Shown in pieces: positions 44,598 to 52,448 of a stretch of DNA of 64,000 nucleotides. The position numbers were made by a program, and so were the translations under genes. The notes beneath the pieces were generated by a model, which did not search any database, had not been told where the DNA came from, and saw only the letters and a list, made by a program, of their open reading frames with translations. How positions within the stretch are numbered: the stretch's first letter is position 1; each line of letters opens with the position of its first letter. Source of the DNA: JACPPO01 sp965262505 (GTDB lineage Bacteria; Acidobacteriota; Vicinamibacteria; Vicinamibacterales; UBA2999); the NCBI GenBank assembly GCA_965262505.1, contig CBDHFM010000030.1, positions 4,340,001-4,404,000 on the forward strand, given 5' to 3'.

Positions 44598-44626
44598 TTG
44601 GCGCGTCAGAACCGCTGTGGTACGAT
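44598..44626 (+). promoter_or_regulatory. Promoter of the tRNA pair
   Basis: TTGGCG (44,598-44,603) and TACGAT (44,621-44,626) with a 17-bp spacer form a good sigma-70 promoter. It ends 15 bp before tRNA-Gly, the expected distance. Confidence 0.7.
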
Positions 44627-44641
44627 CTCGCGTCGACGCGA

Positions 44642-44716
44642 GCGGGAATAACTCAGTGGTAGAGTGCGACCTTGCCAAGGTCGAAGTCGCGGGTTCGAAT
44701 CCCGTTTCCCGCTCCA
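44642..44716 (+). tRNA. tRNA-Gly (GCC)
   Basis: Acceptor GCGGGAA pairs with TTCCCGC at 44,706-44,712, with T as discriminator and an encoded CCA at 44,714-44,716. The anticodon stem CGACC/GGTCG closes the loop TTGCCAA, giving anticodon GCC. The T-loop is GGGTTCGAATCCC. Confidence 0.96.
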
Positions 44717-44773
44717 CTATTTTTTCTTCTCGCGCCCGCCCCGCGGGTGGCTGGTCCCGCGACACAACCTGAC

Positions 44774-44847
<74 letters not shown>

Positions 44848-44919
44848 CCTTTTCCTAAGGTTCTCGCACGGTCTCGGTAGCCCTTTGAAACCCGACAACA
44901 CAGAAAGGAAAGAAAGCCA

Positions 44920-46196
44920 ATGTCTATTTCATTCGGCCGGCGATGCCGGATCGTCACGTTTCTCACAGCCGTTGCATTGACGCTCACGCCGACCATCTAC
45001 GCACAGGTTGTCGGGCCGGTCCCCGTTGGAAGCCTTCCGGGCGGGGAGTACTGGTGGACTCCGACAACCCTGGAACAGGCGAACAATGGGGACGTGCCGC
45101 AGGGCGCGATCTGGCCTTTTCGGGGTTCAATCTGTCCCTCTTCGATGTACTCAAATGGGGGCCAGTAAGCACCGCTTCAGTGGGGATCGCATTCGACGGT
45201 CAGATCACCACTGGAACCTTAGAGGAACTCTCGTTTTCAGCTGTGTTGTCGAACCTGACAGGTGGTGAAGCCGTCTGGACAGGCCAAACCCGGGTTGAAC
45301 TGTTCGATGCCGCGGGCGGCGGACAGAGATGGGAAAACGTCAACACGCAGTTCGTCCTGACGGTGACGGGTTCGCTCATTCTGGATTCTGGTACACCGAG
45401 GGTGGATGTTCTCGCCGTACCAGGTCCATTCACGGCACACCTCGAGATGCTGGCGCAACACCCAGCCGGTGGAGCCTTCCAACCGGCGCTGGATCTCTTC
45501 GACAGCCTCGATACCGATCCCAACGGCGTCCAGCTGGCGCAGACTTCCTTCTCGCACGGCTTCTTCTTCGAGTCCGCAGACTCGCTGTCGATCGAGGAAC
45601 ACGATGCCAACATGGAGGCCGAGACGGGCGCGATCCTGGGAGCGCTCGACTTCCTGACAATAGACGCGCTCCTTCGTCTGGCCGACCTGGACGCAGATAC
45701 CAATAGGATTGAAACAGCCGTCGGGCAAGTTCTGGCGTTGCTGAACGGGGATTTGGCCACGACACAGGATCTCGGGAACCTCCAAAGCAACCTGGAACAG
45801 ACGATCAGGGATGCGATCTCCGAGATCTCGTTCGCGAACGAGTCCGAGCTGAACCTCCAGGTCATCCACGCACGAAAGAAGGGGGCCTCTGGGCGCAGCT
45901 TCCTTATCATGGCGACCGAGGGCGGTCAGTTGGTGGGACCGGACTTCTCCATCGACGTGGTCGCTGCCCTCCCAAACGATCCCCACAACGCACAGCTCAT
46001 GGTCCTGGACATCCTCCTCCAGCCCTTCGTGTCGGAGGTCATTGCTGAAGGCATTGCTCCCGGCCTAGTCAACGTCGATGTCGCCCTGCCGGGATCGCTG
46101 AGTTCAACTGCAACGTTTCTGATCATGGCCCGGCACTCACACGACGACGGAGAGGAGCATTCAGCCACAGTTCTGACGACCGTCGATCCCTACTAG
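44920..46196 (+). pseudogene. Secreted protein gene with an internal frameshift
   Basis: ATG 44,920, after AAAGGAAAGAAAG, opens a signal peptide (VTFLTAVALTLTPTIYAQ) and PVGSLPGGEYWWTPTTLEQ. Near 45,115 (CCTTTTCGGGG) the frame shifts by -1. The continuation SGFNLSLFDVLKWGPVSTAS runs to 46,196 with no stop. The combined product would be about 425 residues, rich in beta and with amphipathic helices (about 200-300). I recognise no family. The frameshift may be a mutation or a sequencing error at a T/G run. The stop codon TAG overlaps the transposon target TA. Confidence 0.7.
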
Positions 46197-46419
46197 TACC
46201 TTGCCGCAGTGGTTTTGATCGGTTGCAACGAGGGTAGTTCCTCTGCCGACAACAACAGCTTGATCGTCCGGGGTTGGCGTGGAACCCGACTGATCAGACC
46301 GCGCCGCTCAAGCTCGACGATCATGTGGTGGACGGCCGGGGGCGTGACCTGAAAGAACCGTTGGAAGTCCGCTTCGGCCGGTGGCGTTCGGTGAAGGAGC
46401 GTGTACGTGTAGAGGAAGG

Positions 46420-47894
46420 CTAGCAGCCCGTGGTTAAAGGTCGCCTTCTGACGCGCCAACAGGTAGCAGCTCGAAACGATGATTCGGCGTAAAAACGGAC
46501 GCCTGATCGTCGGATGGCGTGTGGTGGTCGCGCCAGCGGCGCTCCACGCGCGTCCACAGCGCGATGACGAGCGCCACAATCGTCGCCAGGTGGCCCTGCA
46601 GGCTCCGCGGCGTGCCGACGCCGACGAGCGACCGCATCAAGAGGCCCAGATTGAAGCCGCCGATATGGACGAGTAAACGTTTCAGGATGTTGGTGTGCCC
46701 TCGCAGATGCGTGCGCCGCATCCCACCGGTTTCAGAGAGATGCGCATTCGGTCGTTCGAGATACTCACTCCGTCGACGCGACAAGGCCAACCCACGCACG
46801 CCCCGGATGCGTCGACGATTCGCGTACACCGCGTCGCGCGCCGCCGCCTGGTGCGTCCAGTTGCGCCGGCCGCGATCGGGCTCCGCGATATAGGTCCGCA
46901 GGTCGAGTGTCGCGAGATCCACCAGCGTCTGATTACTGTGGTATCCCTTGTCGGCCACGACCTCGTCGATGATCGCCGTGTGCCCGTCGGTCGCCACCGC
47001 CACGGCTTCGAGCTCTTCGGCCGTCGTGGTGACCGTCTCCGCGATCGTCGTCGTATCGCCCTGATCGGCGCCCTGCACCGTCACGCCCACGATCGCCCCA
47101 GTCTCCAGGTCGACGGCGTGCTCAGCCTTGTGGGCCAGATGCGTACGCCCGTCCTTCATTTTCGTGATCCGCGCATCAGGGTCGTGTGGATGCCGCCAGT
47201 CGGTATTGCAGCCCTTCTTCGGGCGCTTGCGATCAAGGCGCGCTAAGTCCGCCCGTGTCGGCGTCTCGATGCCCGAGGCCTGTGCGAGCCGCGTCAAGAA
47301 CTCCTGATACGTCTCGCCGGAGTCGCGGCGCACGATGCTCCGCAAGGCGGCATTGGCTTCGAGGGTCGTGGCATCGATCCCGATCGTCTTGCCCTTCACG
47401 AGATCGGCCGTCGCCAGCACCTGCAGGATCCACGTGAAGACCGCCCGGTGCGTCTCGAGGTCGATCAGCCGCCGCGTCCGGGAGATCGTCGAGTGCTCGG
47501 GTGTCGCCTCATCGAGGCCCAACCCGAGAAAGCCGCGCAGCGCCAGCGAGTCGGCAGTCCGCCAGGCGATCCCACGCTCCGAATCGATGCCCTCGAAGTA
47601 CCCGATCAAGAGCAGCCGGAAATAGGTCCCCGGCAGCAGACTGGGACGGCCGACCGTCGCGGCGTAGAACGGGGCGCACTGCGCCTCGACGCACGCGTCG
47701 AACGCGTGCGTGTCCAGGACCTGATTTAGCCGCTGATAGAACGGATGCCCGCCCGTGACCGGCAACGCGTTCGTCGCGATCCACAATCCGGGTGTCCGTG
47801 CCCGGTCCTTACGTCGACTCATGGCCATGCGGGAGTGTAGTACGCGGGATCAGTCGTGTCGATCCCTTTCGGCCCTTTAACCACAGGCTGCTAG
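46420..47894 (-). mobile_element. IS1182-like insertion sequence nested in the transposon
   Basis: CTAG flanks both ends (46,420-46,423 and 47,891-47,894). Inverted repeats CAGCCCGTGGTTAAAGG and its near complement (one mismatch) lie just inside. The CTAG copies are the target duplication in the winged-helix gene. A single transposase gene fills the element. Confidence 0.88.
46434..47828 (-). CDS. IS1182/IS5-like DDE transposase
   Basis: The 464-residue product opens MAMSRRKDRARTPGLWIATN and has YFRLLLIGYFEGIDSERGIA, TPEHSTISRTRRLID, KTIGIDATTLEANAALRSI with the first Asp, KMKDGRTHLAHKAEHAVDL, EVVADKGYHSNQTL with the second Asp, and YLERPNAHL with the Glu. This is the IS1182-like DDE pattern. 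The frame is complete and likely active. Confidence 0.85.
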   Translation of the reverse strand: MAMSRRKDRARTPGLWIATNALPVTGGHPFYQRLNQVLDTHAFDACVEAQCAPFYAATVGRPSLLPGTYFRLLLIGYFEGIDSERGIAWRTADSLALRGFLGLGLDEATPEHSTISRTRRLIDLETHRAVFTWILQVLATADLVKGKTIGIDATTLEANAALRSIVRRDSGETYQEFLTRLAQASGIETPTRADLARLDRKRPKKGCNTDWRHPHDPDARITKMKDGRTHLAHKAEHAVDLETGAIVGVTVQGADQGDTTTIAETVTTTAEELEAVAVATDGHTAIIDEVVADKGYHSNQTLVDLATLDLRTYIAEPDRGRRNWTHQAAARDAVYANRRRIRGVRGLALSRRRSEYLERPNAHLSETGGMRRTHLRGHTNILKRLLVHIGGFNLGLLMRSLVGVGTPRSLQGHLATIVALVIALWTRVERRWRDHHTPSDDQASVFTPNHRFELLPVGASEGDL

Positions 47895-47964
47895 GTACTG
47901 GCCCTGCTTCTGGGTGAATCTCGGTGATGAACGGCTGGACACGGGATCGGGAAGGTGATCCAAG

Positions 47965-49104
47965 ATGTCCATGCACATACGCTATCGCATCACGCTGACC
48001 TACGATGAACAGCAACAGCTTCAGGCGCTTGTGAGCGGCGGCCAGGGGGCGGTTCGCAAGATCAAGCGGGCGCAGATTCTCCTCGCCGCGGACGCCACAT
48101 CCACCGACGAGATGATCGCGCTCAACGTTGGTGTCGGCACGTCGACCGTGTACCGGACCAAGCAACGCTTCGTCGAGGAAGGACTGGACCGAGCGCTCCG
48201 CGAAGTGCCCCGTCCCGGCGCGCCGCGCAAGCTCGGCGCCAGCGATGAAGCCCTCCTGGTCGCGGTCGCTTGCTCACATCCACCCTCCGGGCGTGCGCGA
48301 TGGACACTGGATCTCCTGGCCCGCGAGATGGTGCGACTCACCTCGCACGAGGCCCTGTCGGGCGACACGGTGGGTCGCCGGCTTGCCGAGATGGCGCTGA
48401 AGCCGTGGCAGGAGAAGATGTGGTGCATTCCGACGGTCAACGCCGAGTACGTGGCGCGAATGGAAGACGTCCTCGATCTCTACGCCGAGCCGCCGGATCC
48501 GCGGCGACCGGTCGTCGGCTTCGATGAAACACCCCGGCAACTGATCGGCGAAGCGCGTGTCCCGATTCGGGCCAAGCCCGGGAAGCCCAGACGAGTCGAC
48601 TACGAGTACGTGCGCAACGGCACGGCGAATGTCTTCATGTTCGTAGACGTGAATCGCCCCTGGCGACATGCCAAGGTCACCGACCAACGCACGTGCGTCG
48701 ACTTCGCAGAGTGCATGCGCGATCTCGTCGATGAGCACTACCCGGAGGCCGAACGGATCCGTGTGGTGCTCGACAATCTTTCGGCACATTCAGCGGCAGC
48801 GCTCTACCACGCCTTCGATCCCGCCGAGGCACGACGGATTCTCCGTCGGCTCGAGTTTCACTTCACGCCGAAACACGCCAGCTGGCTCAACATGGTCGAG
48901 ATCGAAATCGGCGTGATGGTCAAGCAGTGCCTCGATCGTCGGATCCCTGCCAAGGCGATCCTCATCAAGGAGATCGCGGCATGGGAGCAACGGCGCAATG
49001 ACGAGAAGGCGCGCATCCACTGGATGTTTACAGTCGACCGTGCTCGCGAAAAACTCGGCCGTGTGTATCCGCAACCCGCTGGTCGGGCCAAAGCCGCCGC
49101 GTGA
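47965..49104 (+). CDS. IS630-family transposase of the composite transposon
   Basis: The 379-residue product has an N-terminal helix-turn-helix (IKRAQILLAADATSTDEMIA, VGTSTVYRTKQRF) and a DDE domain: VVGFDETPRQLIGE, IRVVLDNLSAHSAAAL and FHFTPKHASWLNMVEIEIG. It is in one frame, unlike the IS630 copy at 6,735-7,674. ATG 47,965 follows GGAAGGTG; its start overlaps the start of the divergent winged-helix gene (47,970-47,972) by eight bases, so each gene's promoter must lie in the other's coding region. Confidence 0.9.
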   Translation: MSMHIRYRITLTYDEQQQLQALVSGGQGAVRKIKRAQILLAADATSTDEMIALNVGVGTSTVYRTKQRFVEEGLDRALREVPRPGAPRKLGASDEALLVAVACSHPPSGRARWTLDLLAREMVRLTSHEALSGDTVGRRLAEMALKPWQEKMWCIPTVNAEYVARMEDVLDLYAEPPDPRRPVVGFDETPRQLIGEARVPIRAKPGKPRRVDYEYVRNGTANVFMFVDVNRPWRHAKVTDQRTCVDFAECMRDLVDEHYPEAERIRVVLDNLSAHSAAALYHAFDPAEARRILRRLEFHFTPKHASWLNMVEIEIGVMVKQCLDRRIPAKAILIKEIAAWEQRRNDEKARIHWMFTVDRAREKLGRVYPQPAGRAKAAA

Positions 49105-49134
49105 ACCGGTCAGATCCACTGCGGCGAGGTACTA

Positions 49135-49589
49135 GCGCCTGCGCTGCTACGCCGCATCGTCTCCTATTTATCACTACTTCGAAAGGGAGGTTAGTCAATC
49201 GGGTCATCACGGAGTATTTCTTCCCGGTGCTCAGACAAGAGACCGTCGTTCAATTCTCGAAGTCTGGCTTCGCCTCTTGCGACACGGCAGACCTGTGCGC
49301 GAAGAGTGCGCTGGGAGACGCTTTCCGCGAGTCTGAATCTCGACCATACGTGCGTGGACCATACGTGCGTGGACCGCAGCAAGGCACCTCAAGGGGACAA
49401 ACCCTCTACTGACCGACGTTCCCCTCTCTTGGTCTAAGAAACACTCTTCGAGTGTCGCCGCGACCGTAACCCAAACCGTAACCGCGCCGGTAATACCCGG
49501 GCCGTTTCGGTGCTACTTGGTATCAAGGCGCACGGCCGTGTTCTTAGGAAATTCGCAAATTCAGGAATGTTCCAGGCCCGGTCGCAAAA
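49135..49589. other. Non-coding stretch inside the first island segment
   Basis: About 450 bp with no convincing gene. It contains a 15-bp direct repeat (ACCATACGTGCGTGG) twice in tandem at about 49,347-49,376. A minus-strand frame (49,191-49,382) has no recognisable domain and reads through that repeat. I see no integrase remnant. Confidence 0.6.
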
Positions 49590-49633
49590 CTGCAAAACTT
49601 CCATCTCCGGTTCAAATCCGGACGGCGCCTCCA
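49590..49633 (+). repeat. tRNA-Cys 3' duplication (attachment-site-like)
   Basis: These 44 bp match tRNA-Cys 44,804-44,847 at 43 positions, from the anticodon loop to CCA. The 5' half of the tRNA is missing, so it is not a gene. Direct repetition of a tRNA 3' end is the mark of site-specific integration; the segment 44,848-49,633 would be the inserted island. Confidence 0.88.
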
Positions 49634-49780
49634 TTTTTCCTGCTAACCAGGCGAAGGCCAGCTTGCGCAAGGCAACTGGGGCCATCGCCCGGGGCGGGTC
49701 CTGTGCCCAGAATGAGCCACTCCCGCACCGCCTGGCAATGCGGACATTTAACCGGACATATTGGCAGACATATGAAGCAC

Positions 49781-49814
49781 TTGATAGAGGCTTAATATAC
49801 TGATATACATGTAT
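49781..49814 (+). promoter_or_regulatory. Promoter and palindrome before the fic gene
   Basis: TTGATA (49,781-49,786) and TATACA (49,804-49,809) are 17 bp apart. The 10-bp palindrome ATACATGTAT (49,805-49,814) overlaps the -10 box. The predicted transcription start falls at about 49,817, the ATG itself, giving a leaderless message. The region is AT-rich compared with its surroundings. Confidence 0.65.
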
Positions 49815-49816
49815 TT

Positions 49817-51055
49817 ATGACTGTATCTAAAGAGGACAATAAAGAGGACATCAATGTGGGCGTTGACCGGGGTGAAAAGGTTGCCGCCATGGAACCGCTG
49901 CGGCTTGCCGACGGATCTCGCCATCGTCCAGCTCTTGGGGATCTTGCCGTCGAGCTCGCCGCAGCATCGGCCGGATTTCGCCGGAGCCTGCCGCCCGGCG
50001 TTGTGAAGGCGCTGGCCAATCTCGTCCGGGCAATGAACTGCTACTACTCGAACCTGATCGAAGGGCACGACACACATCCCATCGAGATCGAACGGGCGAT
50101 GAAGAACGACTACAGCGCCGATCCGCGCAAGCGCAATTTGCAGCGTGAGGCCAAGGCGCATGTCGCCGTCCAGGGCTGGATCGACGCTGGTGGGCTGGCT
50201 GGCCGTGCTGCGTCAGTTGCAGCCATCTGTGAAATTCACGAACGGTTCGGGGCGATGCTGCCTCCTGAATTGCTGATCGTCAGCGAGCCTGACACCGGCG
50301 AAAAAATCGTTATGGTGCCCGGCGATTTGCGGCGACGCGACGTGAGAGTCGTGCGCCATATCCCGGTGAGCCCTGGCGCCGTGCCGCGTTTTCTCGCGCG
50401 CTTCGGAGAAACCTACGGCAACCTTGGCCGCTCGGAAACGATTCTGACCGCGGCGGCAGCCCATCATCGGCTGTTGTGGATTCACCCGTTCCTTGATGGC
50501 AATGGACGCGTAGCACGACTGATGTCACATGCCGTCCTGCTGGAAGCCCTTGATACTGGAGGCATCTGGTCTGTCGCCCGCGGACTCGCCCGCAACGAGA
50601 CGGCGTACAAGGAACACCTGATGGCCTGCGATCAGCCCCGGCGCAATGACCTGGATGGGCGCGGCGCGCTGAGTGAGGAGGCTCTTGCGTCATTTACGCG
50701 TTTCTTCCTTGAGACCGGTCTCGATCAGGTCAAGTTCATGGAGGACCTCGTCCAGCCGGATCGTCTGCGTGGGCGCATCCTGCAGTGGGTCGAGGAGGAA
50801 GTGCGGGCCGATGGGCTGCCCGCGAGAGCGGGACAGGTGCTCGAAGCGGTGCTCTTCCGTGGTGAGCTTCCGCGCGGTGATGTGGCAGGGTTGCTGAGCA
50901 TCACGGATCGTCATGCGCGACGCGTGGTGTCGGCGCTCATCGAGCGTGGCGTGCTGTCCTCCGAGAGCACGCGGGCGCCGCTGGTCCTGGTCTTTCCTGC
51001 TGCCCTGGCGTCTCACTGGATGCCGGGACTGTTCCCGGAAAAGCCGACGGCCTGA
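49817..51055 (+). CDS. Fic family protein, class II (self-inhibited)
   Basis: The 412-residue product has a Fic core HPFLDGNGR at 223-231, which transfers AMP or related groups to protein targets. An N-terminal inhibitory helix (SNLIEG, S78-G83) places Glu82 to block the active site, so it is class II, regulated in the same chain. The C-terminal region (RGDVAGLLSITDRHARRVVS) is a winged helix that may bind DNA. No toxin or antitoxin gene adjoins it. Confidence 0.92.
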   Translation: MTVSKEDNKEDINVGVDRGEKVAAMEPLRLADGSRHRPALGDLAVELAAASAGFRRSLPPGVVKALANLVRAMNCYYSNLIEGHDTHPIEIERAMKNDYSADPRKRNLQREAKAHVAVQGWIDAGGLAGRAASVAAICEIHERFGAMLPPELLIVSEPDTGEKIVMVPGDLRRRDVRVVRHIPVSPGAVPRFLARFGETYGNLGRSETILTAAAAHHRLLWIHPFLDGNGRVARLMSHAVLLEALDTGGIWSVARGLARNETAYKEHLMACDQPRRNDLDGRGALSEEALASFTRFFLETGLDQVKFMEDLVQPDRLRGRILQWVEEEVRADGLPARAGQVLEAVLFRGELPRGDVAGLLSITDRHARRVVSALIERGVLSSESTRAPLVLVFPAALASHWMPGLFPEKPTA

Positions 51056-51231
51056 CATCGGCGTGGTCCCGGACGGCTTCGGCCGCGAGGATATACATCC
51101 GAATTCGCTGGATCAGCTGATGTGCCCGAGAGGGCTGGCCCGGTAAGCAAATCGAATCGCTCCGACGCTGCTTGCGCACGGTCTGGCATGACAGTAGGAT
51201 TCCCCCGAATCGTCAACCGAGGAGATCTGGA

Positions 51232-52407
51232 ATGACTGATTATCGAGGGTTTGTCGGGCGTTGCTGGCTGGGGCCGTCGTCACTTGCACTGGCGCTGGCG
51301 CTGTCGTTGTCGCTGGTCGTTTTCGTCGGCTGCGGCGGCACGCAGACGGGCGCTCCTGCGCCGGAGGCGGAAGCCGCGGACACGGGGCTCTCGAGCGACT
51401 TTGCGTCGCGGCCTCTGCCGAATCCGACTTCAGAGGTGATCCTGAACTGGGCGCCGCTCCCCGGCGGCCGCGAATGGGGGACGACGGCCGGCATCGACAT
51501 CGGCCCGGATGGCCACGTCTGGGCCTATGACCGGTGCGGCGGCGGCCTGGACGGCGGCGGGTGCGAGGCCAACCCTGAACTCGATCCGGTCTACAAGTTC
51601 GACCGCAACACGGGAGAGGTGTTGACGAGCTTCGGCGCCGGACTGTTCGTGACCCCGCACGGCATGCACGTGGACAGCGATGGCAACGTCTGGGTGACCG
51701 ACTTTGCCGGGAACGAGGCGGGCACGAAGGGGCACCAGGTGATCAAGTTCAGCCCGGAGGGGGAGATCCTGATGCGGCTGGGCGAGGCGGGGGTGGCGGG
51801 AAGCGGCCCCGGCCAGCTCAACCAGCCGTGCGACGTGATCACCGCGCCCAACGGCGACATCTTCGTCTCGGACGGGCACAACGGCCAGGGCACGGATCCG
51901 GCTCCCGGTTCGACCGGGCGCATCCTCAAGTTCGACAGCGATGGCAACTTCATCAAGGAGTGGGGCGAGATCGGTTTCCGTCCCGGGCAGTTCCGCACGC
52001 CGCACGCGATGGCGTTCGACTCCGGGGGCCGGCTGTATGTCGCCGACCGCGGCAACCACCGCATCCAGATCTTCGACCAGGATGGCAACCTCCTCGAGAT
52101 CTACAACCAGTACAGCCGGATCAGCGGGCTGTACATCACGGACGACGACACGCTCTATGCGATCGATTCGGAATCGAACCCGGAGCGCCATCCCGGTTGG
52201 ATGACCGGCGTGCGGATCGGACCGGCGGCCGAAGACCGGCCGACGGCCTTCATCCCGCCGCATGCGGACGAGGCGCGTGCGCTCCAGGGCGTCGCGGGTG
52301 AGGGTGTGGCGGTCGACGCCGATGGCAACGTGTATGCGGCAGAGGGTCCTGGCTCGCGTGAGGCGGCCGGCGGCGGGGTCACGAAGTACGTGGCGGCAGG
52401 GAACTAA
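51232..52407 (+). CDS. NHL-repeat beta-propeller lipoprotein
   Basis: The 391-residue product has a lipoprotein signal with the lipobox Cys at C34 (LVVFVGCGG). It then forms a roughly six-bladed propeller with NHL-type repeats: TPHGMHVDSDGNVWVTDFAG, DVITAPNGDIFVSDGHNG, AMAFDSGGRLYVADRGNHRI. Such domains are shared with peptidyl-alpha-hydroxyglycine lyases. ATG 51,232 follows GAGGAGAT. A paralogue without a lipobox is at 56,957. It is anchored at the cell surface or in the periplasm; the ligand is unknown. Confidence 0.85.
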   Translation: MTDYRGFVGRCWLGPSSLALALALSLSLVVFVGCGGTQTGAPAPEAEAADTGLSSDFASRPLPNPTSEVILNWAPLPGGREWGTTAGIDIGPDGHVWAYDRCGGGLDGGGCEANPELDPVYKFDRNTGEVLTSFGAGLFVTPHGMHVDSDGNVWVTDFAGNEAGTKGHQVIKFSPEGEILMRLGEAGVAGSGPGQLNQPCDVITAPNGDIFVSDGHNGQGTDPAPGSTGRILKFDSDGNFIKEWGEIGFRPGQFRTPHAMAFDSGGRLYVADRGNHRIQIFDQDGNLLEIYNQYSRISGLYITDDDTLYAIDSESNPERHPGWMTGVRIGPAAEDRPTAFIPPHADEARALQGVAGEGVAVDADGNVYAAEGPGSREAAGGGVTKYVAAGN

Positions 52408-52448
52408 CGGGGCGGAGCAGGGCAGCGGACGTTCTTCATGAAACGGCA

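Larger units (their letters stand above)
46193..47972 (-). pseudogene. Winged-helix DNA-binding protein carried by the transposon, interrupted
   Basis: The 5' part (47,972-47,895) encodes 26 residues with RFTQKQGQY; after an IS insertion the 3' part (46,423-46,193) continues LAFLYTYTLLHRTPPAEADF, then VTPPAVHHMIVELERRGLI, a winged-helix like that of LexA/MarR DNA-binding domains. The joined protein is 102 residues. The interruption lies at the start of the first helix. Its start codon overlaps that of the divergent transposase. Family members with QGQYLAF are common beside transposases; the role is not established, but repression of the transposase is a natural guess. Confidence 0.8.
46194..49134 (+). 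mobile_element. IS630-type composite transposon with a regulator gene
   Basis: Terminal inverted repeats match at 25 of 29 positions (GTACCTTGCCGCAGTGG at the left end; the right end is the reverse complement of GTACCTCGCCGCAGTGG). They are flanked by TA at 46,194-46,195 and 49,133-49,134. Between them are a transposase gene on the plus strand (47,965-49,104) and a winged-helix gene on the minus strand whose stop codon lies in the left repeat. The element was about 1.5 kb before the IS1182-like element (46,420-47,894) entered it. Confidence 0.88.

Noticed and set aside
46479..47246. Plus-strand frames inside the IS1182-like element
   Set aside because: They are shadows of the minus-strand transposase.
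49347..49376. Two tandem 15-bp repeats considered as a CRISPR-like array
   Set aside because: Only two adjacent units without spacers; no cas genes in the window.
49434..49685. Minus-strand frame with PSGFEPEMEVLQF
   Set aside because: This is the reverse translation of a tRNA T-arm fragment, a well-known false protein.
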